Shown: piece after piece, positions 8,501 to 16,676 of the stretch
Layout: each line of letters starts with the position of its first letter
Position numbering within the stretch: position 1 is the stretch's first letter
DNA from: Desulfobulbaceae bacterium
Lineage (GTDB): Bacteria > Desulfobacterota > Desulfobulbia > Desulfobulbales > VMSU01
Assembly: GCA_015231515.1 (NCBI GenBank)
Contig: JADGBM010000007.1
Span: 25,669 to 60,944 of the forward strand
DNA: 35,276 bases
Direction of reading: 5' to 3'
Notes under the pieces: generated by a model
Databases searched by the model: none
What the model was told of the DNA's origin: nothing
The model's input: only the letters and a program-made list of their open reading frames with translations
Program-made: the position numbers and the translations under genes

Positions 8501-9226
8501 ATGAAGATCATTAGCTCTTTTCGCTCAGTAATTGTCTTAATCCTTACACCAGTTCTGACATTTTTAACAAGTTTTTCGGCGATTGTTGGCATGTTTTTTT
8601 TCCGAGTATCCGGTGAAAAGATTCAGGTACTGCCACGATATTGGGCACGAATCATACTGTCTTTGGCCGGTGTCACTGTAAATGTTAAGGGCGGTCAGCA
8701 GCTTAACCCGAAAACACCCTATATTTTTGCAGCAAATCATCTGAGCCAGTTTGATATCTTTGCCTTGCAAGGGTATCTGACCATGGATTTTCGATGGCTG
8801 GCGAAAAAAGAGTTGTTTGACATTCCAGTTTTCGGCGCCGCCATGCGTATGGTCGGTTATATCCCAGTTGATCGGTCGCGTGGGCGCAAGGCCCTGGTCA
8901 GCCTCAACGAGGCCGCAAATCGGGTGGCAGCAGGTACCTCAGTGGTGATTTTCCCGGAGGGCACCCGCAGTAAGGACGGCAAACTTCATTCCTTTAAGAG
9001 CGGGGCAATGGTTCTTGCCATAAAGGCTGGAGTTCCCATTGTGCCTGTTGCCATTAAAGGGACCTATGAGGTCTTGCCGAAAGGAAAGCTGCTAGCCCGC
9101 TCAGGGCATGTGGAGTTGACGCTTGGCAATCCTATAGAAACTAAGGGGTTGAAGAGTGCTGACAAACAGGAACTGGCAACAAAGCTGGAGCAGGAAGTCG
9201 CCGGGATGCTTGTCTCAACCTCCTAG
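8501..9226 (+). CDS. plsC: 1-acyl-sn-glycerol-3-phosphate acyltransferase
   Basis: 241 residues from the ATG at 8501. The enzyme adds the second acyl chain to lysophosphatidic acid to make phosphatidic acid at the inner membrane. An N-terminal hydrophobic segment (about residues 10-32) is followed by the acyltransferase motifs: NHLSQFD (the NHx4D catalytic box), then VPVDRSRG-type sequence (YIPVDRSRGR), FPEGTRS (acceptor binding) and VPIVPVAIKGT. The frame continues upstream to a TTG at 8444, but the added residues are not family-like and neither start has a good ribosome binding site; ATG is preferred. Length is typical. Confidence 0.93.
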   Translation: MKIISSFRSVIVLILTPVLTFLTSFSAIVGMFFFRVSGEKIQVLPRYWARIILSLAGVTVNVKGGQQLNPKTPYIFAANHLSQFDIFALQGYLTMDFRWLAKKELFDIPVFGAAMRMVGYIPVDRSRGRKALVSLNEAANRVAAGTSVVIFPEGTRSKDGKLHSFKSGAMVLAIKAGVPIVPVAIKGTYEVLPKGKLLARSGHVELTLGNPIETKGLKSADKQELATKLEQEVAGMLVSTS

Positions 9227-9262
9227 CGCAGGGAAACCGACGTGCCAATCGTGACCTGCACT

Positions 9263-10192
9263 CTATTCAGTACGGCTTGCTTCAAGAAAACGTAAAACAC
9301 CTGAATTAGAATCCATCTGGGCTGCTCCCCCAACAGGCAAGAGAAGATTCTTTTTTCCATGGCCAACCGGAAATCCGGACCACACCGGGATGGTATCTGT
9401 TAACTCAAGAACCCGCCCCCAGATCAATTCACAATCATCTTGCTGTTGAAGGTCTGAGTTAAGAAACTGGCCGAGGATGATTCCTGAAAATTTATCAAGC
9501 ACCCCGATCATTTTCAGGTGAGTGAGGATACGGTCGATTTTGTAGGCCGGCTCATTAACATCCTCGATGAACAAAAGGGCATCCTGCCCGTCAGGCATAA
9601 ACTGAGTTCCGGTTAAATTTTGCAGGCAGGTCAGGTTCCCACCCAGAAGGTTTCCTTGCGCATTTCCATCCCGAAGAATTTCCAGAGGGCGGGCCTTGAT
9701 CTCTTCCTGGCTTGGCCCTGCAAGCTGGTTGAAAATCTCTCTGCCATTACCATCTCGTACCATGGTCGAGAGCATGGGTCCGTGAAAAGTGATTAAGCCT
9801 GTTTTTTCGAAAATGGTATTTAGCATGATCGTGAGATCGGAGAAACCAATGAGGATTTTTGGGTTTCCGGCAATGAGATCATAGTCAAGATGCTCGATCA
9901 GGCGGCTACAGCCGAAACCACCACGGGCAGCAATTATGGCCTTTACCTCGGGGTCTGCCCAGAGCTGGTGGAACTCTTTGAGGCGTCTTTCGTCACTGCC
10001 GGCCAGATAGTTTTCGTGGTTACCAATGTCATCGGCGTATGATACCTCCAGCCCTAGCTCCTTAAGCATGTTTAGGCCGTTAAGTAACATTCCTCTGTCA
10101 ATTGGTCCAGCGGGAGCTGCAATGCCAACCCGATCGCCTTTTTTTAAAACAGGAGGTTTGATTTTTTGTTTAACTGCCTTGAATGCGGTCAT
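9263..10192 (-). CDS. LD-carboxypeptidase, peptidase family S66
   Basis: 309 residues. Family S66 serine peptidases (LdcA, MccF) cut the bond before the terminal D-alanine of murein tetrapeptides during peptidoglycan recycling. Visible features: the N-terminal KKGDRVGIAAPAGPIDRG, the nucleophile region ARGGFGCSRLIEHLD (Ser in GCSR), GFSDLTIMLN, TFHGPM, and GGNLTCLQNLTGT further on, followed by the FIEDVNEPAYKIDRILTHL segment characteristic of the family. No signal peptide, so cytoplasmic. The frame opens at 10231 but the ATG at 10192 gives the usual N-terminus; this start lies inside the coaX gene (23-base overlap), so the two are probably translated as an operon. Confidence 0.92.
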   Translation of the reverse strand: MTAFKAVKQKIKPPVLKKGDRVGIAAPAGPIDRGMLLNGLNMLKELGLEVSYADDIGNHENYLAGSDERRLKEFHQLWADPEVKAIIAARGGFGCSRLIEHLDYDLIAGNPKILIGFSDLTIMLNTIFEKTGLITFHGPMLSTMVRDGNGREIFNQLAGPSQEEIKARPLEILRDGNAQGNLLGGNLTCLQNLTGTQFMPDGQDALLFIEDVNEPAYKIDRILTHLKMIGVLDKFSGIILGQFLNSDLQQQDDCELIWGRVLELTDTIPVWSGFPVGHGKKNLLLPVGGAAQMDSNSGVLRFLEASRTE

Positions 10193-10940
10193 ATATAAGC
10201 TGCAGTCCTTCCAGGGTGAGAAGCGGTTCAATCTGCTCGATAGTGTCGGAATAGGGTGCGATTAGTTGAGCCATTCCTCCTGTTGCCAGGACTAGTGGGG
10301 TTGAGGTGAAGGATGTTTTTAGCCGATTGACGAGGCCATCGATTAAACCACCATATCCATAGAGCATTCCCGATTGAATTGCTGAAACTGTCGAGGTTCC
10401 AATTGGTGGAGGAGGGGCAACGTTAATGTCCACCCGGGGCAGCTTTGCCGTACGAGTACCCAAGGCTTCCAGCGCAATAGCAATTCCAGGAGTGATTGCT
10501 CCGCCGAGATATTCTGCCTTCTCAGAAACACAGTCAAAGGTAATTGCTGTGCCAAAGTCGATTATGATCAGCGCACTGTTATATTTTTTAAAGCCGGCCG
10601 CCGCATTGACAAGTCTGTCCGCACCGACTTCACTGGGGTTATTCAGGCGAATTGTGATGCCTGTATCTGTCGTGTTATCAACAAATACAGGCGACAGTTG
10701 CAGGTTATTGGTAAAACCGAGCCAGGGGGTTTTAAGTTGCGGGACAACACTTGATATAATCAGGCCGGTTACGTTGCTGATTTGGCATTGTCTCAGAGCG
10801 AAGAGGCTGAAGATGGAGGCAGATATTTCATCGGCGGTGGCATTTTTGTCAGTTTGAACTCTCCAGCTATTGGTTAGCTTGCCATTGGCAAAAAGACCGA
10901 TTACTGTGTGGCTGTTTCCTATATCGATGGCGAGAAGCAT
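10170..10940 (-). CDS. coaX: Type III pantothenate kinase
   Basis: 256 residues. Phosphorylates pantothenate in the first step of coenzyme A synthesis; the type III enzymes belong to the ASKHA fold. Visible motifs: MLLAIDIGNSHTVIGLF at the N-terminus (phosphate-binding loop), PSEVGADRLVNAAAG (the GADR motif), IIDFGTAITFDCV, GGAITPGI, and near the end VLATGGMAQLI. The frame extends to 10979, but the ATG at 10940 gives the standard MLLxIDIGN start and the family's usual length. The downstream S66 peptidase gene overlaps its 3' end. Confidence 0.96.
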   Translation of the reverse strand: MLLAIDIGNSHTVIGLFANGKLTNSWRVQTDKNATADEISASIFSLFALRQCQISNVTGLIISSVVPQLKTPWLGFTNNLQLSPVFVDNTTDTGITIRLNNPSEVGADRLVNAAAGFKKYNSALIIIDFGTAITFDCVSEKAEYLGGAITPGIAIALEALGTRTAKLPRVDINVAPPPPIGTSTVSAIQSGMLYGYGGLIDGLVNRLKTSFTSTPLVLATGGMAQLIAPYSDTIEQIEPLLTLEGLQLIYDRIQGS

Positions 10941-11093
10941 AAGCAGACTCTTTGAGTAGTTTGTCAATATTGATGGCACTGCATTCGGGGAGAATGGTAA
11001 AGGGTAAAAGGGAAAAGGTAAAGCGGAAAAGATCTAAAATCTTCGGGGCTGATCAATCAGCGAATCAACTAAGCCGTTGTAAATAAAACATCT

Positions 11094-11300
11094 ATGACAG
11101 AGCCCAAACTTTCATATTCCCAGAGAAGACGGGGGAAAAAAGCCTTTGTTTGCCATTGTTGCAAAAAAGAGATGCCCTTTTGCTGGAACTGTCCCTGCGG
11201 CTTTCAAATATGTGATAACTGTTTTCAAGAAAACAAGTGGGGGTTGACCAATGGTCCTACCTGGGTTTGTCCGGATTGCGGACGGATCAGGATGATGTGA
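11094..11300 (+). CDS. Small Cys-rich zinc-ribbon-like protein
   Basis: 68 residues with nine cysteines in knuckle-like pairs: CHCCKKE, CWNCPCGFQICDNC, and a C-terminal WVCPDCG. This strongly suggests one or two structural metal sites, most likely zinc. Tryptophans and aromatic residues around the pairs (FCWNCPCG, ENKWGL) recur in small proteins I associate with sulfate- and iron-reducing deltaproteobacteria, but I cannot name a family. The N-terminus is basic (SQRRRGKK), so nucleic-acid or protein binding is possible. No ribosome binding site is evident. Its last 14 bases overlap the 3' end of the convergent thiD gene. Confidence 0.7.
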   Translation: MTEPKLSYSQRRRGKKAFVCHCCKKEMPFCWNCPCGFQICDNCFQENKWGLTNGPTWVCPDCGRIRMM

Positions 11301-12138
11301 AGCTCTCCGGGTAATCGTTCCCCCCCCTGAAAAAGAGATGGTGGGCCAACCCGCCCCTGCCATTGCCGGTGTTAAATGCGACACTGGCCTTGAGAAGTTG
11401 CCAGACAAAGCGGGACGATTGCATAAAGGCCTGGTGGTAGTCACCGGATTTTTGGTGGTAGGCCGCAAAGGCAGAGGCGTAAGTGCAGCCTGTTCCATGG
11501 GTGTTGTTTGATTCAACTCTCGGATGGGACTGTGCATAATGCAGAGTTTCTCCCGATCTGTTTTGGATAACGAGATGATCCGTTATCGTGCCCTCATTGT
11601 TTGGAGTGTGCCCACCCTTGGCAACGATACAGCGAAGGCTGGGGAAGGATTTTAAAATTGTCTGGCAGGCGGCAATAAGCGACTCCGTTGAGTTTGGACA
11701 GGTGCCGCTCAGGGCGCAGAGTTCGGCAAAGTTGGGGGTCAATACAGTTGCTTTTCCGGCAAGATGAGTGATGGGCAGAATGCTGTCTGTCAGATTGCTG
11801 CCATCGGAGGCTCGCAGAACTGGATCGAGAATAATCTCCCCAGCAAAGGACTCAAGTGATGAGAGAATGGCCTCTGCTATGTCTAACGTACCGATCATCC
11901 CGATCTTAATGTGACTGACATTAAGATCGCTTAAAACGCAATCAATTTGATCACGAACTATAAATGACGCAACTGGATGCGAGGCCTTAATGCCCCTGGT
12001 GTTTTGTACCGTTAGATTGGTTGGTACGGCAGCACCATAGGCACCAAGGACAGTAAATGTTTTAAGATCGGCTTGTAGGCCAGCCCCTCCGGAAGGGTCT
12101 GAGCCGGCAATGCTCAGAATAGTTTTGACAGGCATCAT
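11287..12138 (-). CDS. thiD: Hydroxymethylpyrimidine/phosphomethylpyrimidine kinase
   Basis: 283 residues from the ATG at 12138. ThiD phosphorylates HMP and HMP-phosphate to give HMP-PP, the pyrimidine half of thiamine. Motifs of this ribokinase-like family: SIAGSDPSGGAGLQADLKTF at the N-terminus, GMIGT, LDPVLRASDGSNL, LTPNFAEL, VAKGGH, and the anion hole/catalytic THGTGCTYASAFAA (GTGC). The open frame reaches a TTG at 12183, but upstream residues are not family-like. It ends in a slightly long tail that overlaps the convergent small zinc-ribbon gene. No other thiamine gene or TPP riboswitch is seen nearby. Confidence 0.95.
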   Translation of the reverse strand: MMPVKTILSIAGSDPSGGAGLQADLKTFTVLGAYGAAVPTNLTVQNTRGIKASHPVASFIVRDQIDCVLSDLNVSHIKIGMIGTLDIAEAILSSLESFAGEIILDPVLRASDGSNLTDSILPITHLAGKATVLTPNFAELCALSGTCPNSTESLIAACQTILKSFPSLRCIVAKGGHTPNNEGTITDHLVIQNRSGETLHYAQSHPRVESNNTHGTGCTYASAFAAYHQKSGDYHQAFMQSSRFVWQLLKASVAFNTGNGRGGLAHHLFFRGGNDYPESFTSS

Positions 12139-12202
12139 AGGGCAATGTCGTTCAGCAGAGAGCCAGTGGCAGACAGTTACCAACGGCTGAGGACGAACTC
12201 AA

Positions 12203-12652
12203 CTAATTGGCCTGTTGTTTGGCTACTGACTGAACTGTGACCTTGTAGGTCAGGGTAAGTCCGGCCATTGGGTGGTTGAAGTCGACAGTTATCTGTGTCT
12301 CGTCAACGGCGATAACGGTAGCCGGCACCCGCTGTTGCTGACCATCACGGTCAAGATTTAAACCCAGAACCATTCCTACCTTGATTTTGGCATGATCCTT
12401 GATGCCTTGCTTGTTGAAGGTGTGGATAAGCTCCGGGTTGCTCAGTCCGTGAGCTTCTCGTGGCGATAGTTTGAACTCTTTACTTTCCCCAGTTGACAGA
12501 CCAATGATATTTTCTTCAAAGCCTGGCAGGACATTGCCGGCGCCAAGGACAAGTTCAAGGGGGCCAGAGGATTCTGATGAGTCAAAAATCTCTCCATTTT
12601 CGGTTATGCCGTCGTAGACAACGGTGACTGTATCACCAAGTTCAGCTTTCAT
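12203..12652 (-). CDS. FKBP-type peptidyl-prolyl isomerase, SlyD-like
   Basis: 149 residues. Catalyses cis-trans isomerisation of prolyl bonds and, in SlyD relatives, acts as a chaperone through an inserted flap domain. Visible: VVYDGITENGEIFDSS, PLELVLGAGNVLPGFEENIIGL (FKBP core), an insert domain starting near HGLSNPELIHTF, and the closing DFNHPMAGLTLTYKVTV, diagnostic of the SlyD group. The His/Cys-rich metal-binding tail of E. coli SlyD is absent. Ribosome binding site AGGA eight bases before the ATG. The upstream gene ends two bases earlier, so the two are surely cotranscribed. Confidence 0.95.
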   Translation of the reverse strand: MKAELGDTVTVVYDGITENGEIFDSSESSGPLELVLGAGNVLPGFEENIIGLSTGESKEFKLSPREAHGLSNPELIHTFNKQGIKDHAKIKVGMVLGLNLDRDGQQQRVPATVIAVDETQITVDFNHPMAGLTLTYKVTVQSVAKQQAN

Positions 12653-12654
12653 AG

Positions 12655-14079
12655 TTATTTTCCTGTATTCGCTTTTTTGAAGGCGGTCTTCTTTTCGCCT
12701 ATTTTTTTGTATAGGCTGCCAAAGGTCTTCGGCATAGAGATTGTTGCCAAAGATATTAGTTCTGAAGGAAGGGCGTAATCGTACATGTGACGCTCTATTT
12801 CAGTGCCATATTGAGCAATCGTGCTCTTGGTTAATTCAAATATGTCATCATAGGGAAAGGGTCGATTGAAGTTTCCGACCAGGCCATGAATGAATTCGTG
12901 GAGTTTTTTGACATCCTTTGAGCTTTTACCATAGAAAACACTGCATCTGGTTATGGCGGTTTCCAGGATGACTTGCAGTTCAATCTCGTTGATTGATTCG
13001 TGCCCTTTAAGCGAAGTAACCATCAGCTTTATAGAGCGAATTATACCTTTGGCACCAACAAAAAAATCTTTTGTTTTCTTGGCGGACAACGATGTCGGGT
13101 TAAGTTTGGAACTGTGGATGTCGACTTCTTCGGAGATACTAGGCAGGAGCTTGTTTTTCAGGGCAAGTTGGTAGACGTTTAAATACTCAAGAGTGCCGGC
13201 GATGGTTTCGGTATTATCTTTAAGCTGTCGCTTCTGGCATAACCCGGTTATCAGGGCCCCTAAGGCAGATGCCTGCACCTGCAGACCGGGCAGAATATCT
13301 TTGCTGTCCAGGTTGTAGAGTCCACCTAACGCAATTTTTATTCGCTCTAAAGCGTTTATCTCGCCTGCAAGTCTTTCCTTGAGACCTGAAATAAAGGTGG
13401 TGATCTCTTTCGTTGTTGTCACGCCCAAGGAGATGTGGTGGAAAATAACTTCCTCTGCCAGGCGTGGAACTTTAGGCATGTCAATGTGAGTAAAGCGTGC
13501 CTCAAGCTTGTTGGCCTCGAGCAGGAGCTGGTCGACACATTTTTGTGTTGGGTCACCGCCGATTTCGGCAGTCATGAAACTTAAGGTTTCTAAGCCTACA
13601 GTAAACAGATTTGCTTTCGTGTCTGGACAGGCTTGAGCGATAGGCACAAGTGCTTGTAGTGTGAGAGCTTCGCGGATGAGTCGGTTTGTCTCAAAAAAAA
13701 CACTGATCTGTTGCTGCAACTCTGATTTGAGGTTTTCGAGTTCACCCGATTGCGCTTCAAGCAACTGAGCTTTTTCAAGAGCTTTTTGGGAATCTTTAGA
13801 ACCAATAAGGTCTGCTAATTGATTCCGGGCTTCATTGTCCCAGAGGCTGATATTTTTTGAGATATCTTTGGCTTTTTTGGGGTACTCTTTTAAGGCCTTA
13901 GTGATCTCCGGCACAGAAGCCCCGATGCTTTTCAAAATAAAGGCGTTTTTCTGTAAACTGATGTGCTGCCAGTCAGACACCTTTGGGTCTTTAAGCATTG
14001 CATATACTTCTTCTTTACCCTCTTTGAGAAAATTCTTCGTGTTGTTGAGAGTGATTTTGGCTAAATCGATAGAGCTCAT
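12655..14079 (-). CDS. Uncharacterised all-helical cytoplasmic protein
   Basis: 474 residues, no signal peptide, no clear membrane segment and no motif I recognise. It is rich in Lys, Glu, Leu and Ala and appears almost wholly helical; a likely coiled coil covers about residues 98-135 (SQKALEKAQLLEAQSGELEN onward). Other stretches alternate hydrophobic and charged residues as in helical repeat or bundle proteins (for example KEITTFISGLKERLAGEI). The C-terminus is strongly basic (KKIGEKKTAFKKANTGK). Only two bases separate it from the SlyD-like isomerase gene downstream, which suggests a shared job, perhaps in folding or stress, but this is guesswork. No ribosome binding site at the ATG. Confidence 0.7.
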   Translation of the reverse strand: MSSIDLAKITLNNTKNFLKEGKEEVYAMLKDPKVSDWQHISLQKNAFILKSIGASVPEITKALKEYPKKAKDISKNISLWDNEARNQLADLIGSKDSQKALEKAQLLEAQSGELENLKSELQQQISVFFETNRLIREALTLQALVPIAQACPDTKANLFTVGLETLSFMTAEIGGDPTQKCVDQLLLEANKLEARFTHIDMPKVPRLAEEVIFHHISLGVTTTKEITTFISGLKERLAGEINALERIKIALGGLYNLDSKDILPGLQVQASALGALITGLCQKRQLKDNTETIAGTLEYLNVYQLALKNKLLPSISEEVDIHSSKLNPTSLSAKKTKDFFVGAKGIIRSIKLMVTSLKGHESINEIELQVILETAITRCSVFYGKSSKDVKKLHEFIHGLVGNFNRPFPYDDIFELTKSTIAQYGTEIERHMYDYALPSELISLATISMPKTFGSLYKKIGEKKTAFKKANTGK

Positions 14080-14224
14080 TTGCTATGTGTATGTATATGT
14101 ATGGTTTGTTCGAATAAGTATGTTGGGGCCAAGTTTAGAATAGCGATTTAATCTGATTTTCACAAAAAAAATATTTGTTTGAACCAATTAAATTGAGTGA
14201 AAAAATAGTCAGGTTTTGTCGCGC

Positions 14225-14253
14225 TTGACAAAATTTGAATATAAGCATATTTT
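14225..14253 (+). promoter_or_regulatory. Probable sigma-70 promoter before the small Cys-rich ORF and hisI
   Basis: TTGACA at 14225-14230 and TATTTT at 14248-14253 are spaced by 17 bases, with a predicted start near 14260. It drives the plus strand towards the tiny ORF at 14305 and perhaps on to the hisI-hisG-engB operon. The surrounding 14080-14304 is A/T-rich and otherwise non-coding on both strands. Confidence 0.6.
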
Positions 14254-14304
14254 ACCTAGTTTTTACAAGGATAAAAGACTCAACTGGATATTGTGATAAA
14301 AAAA

Positions 14305-14448
14305 ATGGACCTCTTTTGTGAGAAATATACTGAAAAGATGAATTCGTCGCTGGCCTTCTGCAAACATCCAAACGAATATTGCAAATTTCGCTCATCCTGT
14401 TTGATTCATTTCATGTCGAAAGAAAATCGCGAAAAAGCAGGTAGGTGA
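14305..14448 (+). CDS. Tiny Cys-rich protein (47 aa)
   Basis: ATG at 14305 to TGA at 14448; an in-frame GTG at 14293 would add four residues (MIKK). The product has cysteines 5, 19, 26 and 32 and histidines 21 and 35, concentrated in the segment CKHPNEYCKFRSSCLIHF, which looks like a metal-binding knuckle (C-x6-C-x5-C-x2-H). A good promoter lies 50 bases upstream, but there is no clear ribosome binding site for either start. I know of no named family. The dense Cys/His pattern argues against a chance ORF. Confidence 0.55.
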   Translation: MDLFCEKYTEKMNSSLAFCKHPNEYCKFRSSCLIHFMSKENREKAGR

Positions 14449-14518
14449 TTTAGCATAGAATCCGTTTTTCTCTTACGAATTTTTTACAATTTAACGAAAA
14501 TACAACTAATCTCACGTT

Positions 14519-14896
14519 ATGGATACATTAAATTTTGAAAAATGCGGGGGCTTGCTGCCTGCGATTGTGCAGGATCATCAATCGAATGAAGTTCTGATGA
14601 TGGCCTATATCAATGCTGAGGCCTGGCAGAAAACAGTTGAGACGGGCAAGGCTCATTTCTGGAGTCGCTCGAGAAACAAACTGTGGCTAAAGGGCGAGTC
14701 TTCTAATCATTGTCAGGTTGTTAAGGAGATTCTGGTTGACTGTGACGAGGATACGGTTATCTATAGGGTCGAACAATTAGGTGGTGCTGCCTGTCATAAA
14801 GGGTATCGAAGCTGTTTTTTCAGGCGCGTTGAAGATGGAGTTTTTCAGACTACCGGGGAGAGGGTTTTCGACCCGGCGGAGGTTTATAAAAAATGA
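14519..14896 (+). CDS. hisI: Phosphoribosyl-AMP cyclohydrolase
   Basis: 125 residues, the stand-alone HisI without a HisE domain. Opens the adenine ring of PR-AMP in the third step of histidine synthesis. Visible: [40 protein letters not shown], then the metal sites [11 protein letters not shown] (DxDxD-like) and [13 protein letters not shown] (zinc-binding cysteines). The stop overlaps the hisG start by four bases (ATGA), so the two are coupled. No Shine-Dalgarno sequence is visible before the ATG. Confidence 0.97.
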   Translation: MDTLNFEKCGGLLPAIVQDHQSNEVLMMAYINAEAWQKTVETGKAHFWSRSRNKLWLKGESSNHCQVVKEILVDCDEDTVIYRVEQLGGAACHKGYRSCFFRRVEDGVFQTTGERVFDPAEVYKK

Positions 14897-15765
14897 ATGT
14901 GTTGAAAATAGGTATACCTAAAGGAAGCCTGGAAAAGGCAACTATTGAACTTTTCGAGAAATCCGGTTGGAAGATAAAGTTGTCTTCGCGAAATTATTTC
15001 CCCGAAATAGATGATCCTGAGCTGTCGTGTTCCATTTGTCGGCCACAGGAGATGTCGCGCTACGTGGAGAGCGGTGTCCTTGATGCTGGAATTACTGGAA
15101 TGGACTGGACACTGGAAAATGAGTCAGATGTTGTGGTTGTCGCTGATCTGGTTTATTCGAAGGCGAGCCGTAAACCGACTCGTTGGGTTGTTGCTGTGCC
15201 GGGGGATTCGGATATGCAAACCATTGAGGACCTTGACGGTAAAAAAATATCGACAGAACTGGTGAATTTTTCAAAGAAATATTTTTCTGAAAGAAATATC
15301 AATGTTGACATTGAGTTCTCCTGGGGGGCTACAGAGGCCAAGGTTGTTTCAAAACTTGCAGATGCTATCGTTGAGGTAACCGAAACAGAGTCGACAATCA
15401 GGGCTCATGGGCTAAAAATTATTCATGAAATGCTGCAATCGAACACGCAGTTTATTGTTAACAAAAAGGCGTGGAATGATCCATGGCGGCGTGAGAAAAT
15501 TGAAAATATTGCTATGCTTTTGCAAGGCGCTTTGCGGGCTGACAATATAGTTGGCCTGAAAATGAATGTTGCCAACGAAAAACTTGATAACGTTATCAAA
15601 TTACTGCCCAGCATGAATGCCCCTACAATTGCCCATCTCTATAAGAAAGAGTGGTGCTCTGTCGAGACTGTTATTTCAGAACACGAGGTCAGAGATATTA
15701 TCCCTAGGCTCTTAAAGGCCGGAGCTGAAGGCATTGTCGAATATTCCTTGAATAAGGTTGTGTAG
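14893..15765 (+). CDS. hisG: ATP phosphoribosyltransferase, long form
   Basis: 290 residues. Condenses ATP and PRPP in the first, feedback-controlled step of histidine synthesis. N-terminal [23 protein letters not shown] and [12 protein letters not shown] form the substrate domains; the PRPP loop region is [16 protein letters not shown]. Residues from about 210 on ([20 protein letters not shown] to the end) form the ACT-like domain of the long HisG that binds histidine, so no HisZ is needed. Starts within the end of hisI. Confidence 0.97.
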   Translation: MNVLKIGIPKGSLEKATIELFEKSGWKIKLSSRNYFPEIDDPELSCSICRPQEMSRYVESGVLDAGITGMDWTLENESDVVVVADLVYSKASRKPTRWVVAVPGDSDMQTIEDLDGKKISTELVNFSKKYFSERNINVDIEFSWGATEAKVVSKLADAIVEVTETESTIRAHGLKIIHEMLQSNTQFIVNKKAWNDPWRREKIENIAMLLQGALRADNIVGLKMNVANEKLDNVIKLLPSMNAPTIAHLYKKEWCSVETVISEHEVRDIIPRLLKAGAEGIVEYSLNKVV

Positions 15766-15768
15766 GGG

Positions 15769-16353
15769 ATGGTAGATTATTCGCAGGTTGAGTTTTTAAT
15801 TAGCGCCCATGCCCTGAAACAGCTGCCGGAACCCAGCCTGCCGGAGATTGCCTTTGCTGGGCGTTCCAATGTTGGTAAATCCAGTTTAATCAACAAACTG
15901 GTTAATCGCAAAAAACTTGTCAAGGTGAGTGCCCGGCCAGGGAAAACTCAGGCCCTGAACTTTTTTACGGTACAGGACAGTCTTTATCTTGTGGACCTTC
16001 CCGGGTACGGTTTCGCCAAGGTTCCCAAAGATGTAAAGGGTCTGTGGCATAAACTTATTGCCTCATATCTTGAAAGCAGAGAGTCCTTATGTTGTGTCGT
16101 GGTCATTCTGGATATTCGCCACCCCCTGAAGACCCTTGACCAAGAACTGATTGCCTGGTTGAAGGGAATCGGGGTCGGCTATCTGCCAGTATACACAAAA
16201 ATTGATAAGGTGCCGAGGGGCAAGCGACATCAGCATGCCGCTTCCCTGGATGCAGGGCTTGGTATCAGTCCCGAGGAAAGGGTGTTGTTCAGCGCCAAAA
16301 CAGGTGAGGGGAAGGAAGATTTGATTTCTTGCCTTGCAAATTTTATGAGTTAG
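15769..16353 (+). CDS. engB: Ribosome biogenesis GTP-binding protein EngB (YsxC/YihA)
   Basis: 194 residues. An essential GTPase that helps assemble the large ribosomal subunit. All G motifs are intact: GRSNVGKSSLIN (G1), ARPGKTQ (switch I threonine), DLPGYG (G3), TKIDKV (G4) and FSAKTGEG (G5). It begins three bases after the hisG stop, so it belongs to the same transcript as hisI-hisG. Confidence 0.97.
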   Translation: MVDYSQVEFLISAHALKQLPEPSLPEIAFAGRSNVGKSSLINKLVNRKKLVKVSARPGKTQALNFFTVQDSLYLVDLPGYGFAKVPKDVKGLWHKLIASYLESRESLCCVVVILDIRHPLKTLDQELIAWLKGIGVGYLPVYTKIDKVPRGKRHQHAASLDAGLGISPEERVLFSAKTGEGKEDLISCLANFMS

Positions 16354-16402
16354 TGGCAGATTAACGAACCTGTGAATATTTCAACTGAAGGAGGGGGCCT
16401 TT

Positions 16403-16636
16403 ATGAAAAATCTTGCATGTTGGGACATCATGAATTGCCATGATGAGTCGTGTGTTGTCCGGGGGATGGTTGACAAAGAGTGCTGGGAGATAGTTGCAGA
16501 ACTCGAAGATTACAGAGCCGAGTTTGATGTCTGTGCCGATTGTCTGGTGTATGTTTTGAAAACTGGCAGTATAACCCTTTCGGATCAGGAAGTTGCCGTC
16601 ATGGCTGCCAGCAAGTCATGTGTGCTCTCAACGTAA
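16403..16636 (+). CDS. Small two-CW motif Cys-rich protein
   Basis: 77 residues starting behind a strong GGAGGGGG. It has the paired motif CWDIMNC ... CVVRGMVDKECWE followed by FDVCADCLVY, a pattern seen in short 'two-CW' proteins and in domains attached to signalling proteins of anaerobic deltaproteobacteria. The seven cysteines probably bind a metal or iron-sulfur centre; biochemical role is unknown. It lies 49 bases after engB and is convergent with lepA. Confidence 0.8.
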   Translation: MKNLACWDIMNCHDESCVVRGMVDKECWEIVAELEDYRAEFDVCADCLVYVLKTGSITLSDQEVAVMAASKSCVLST

Positions 16637-16676
16637 ACCGGTGGCTACAGAATGAAAACCGTCAGGTCTGCTTTCC

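Noticed and set aside
11048-11061. GCTGATCAATCAGC palindrome before the zinc-ribbon gene
   Set aside because: Short, no partner copy and no T-run; nothing to tie it to regulation.
14100-14115. GTTCGAATA, resembling a tRNA T-loop
   Set aside because: No acceptor or anticodon stems can be built around it.
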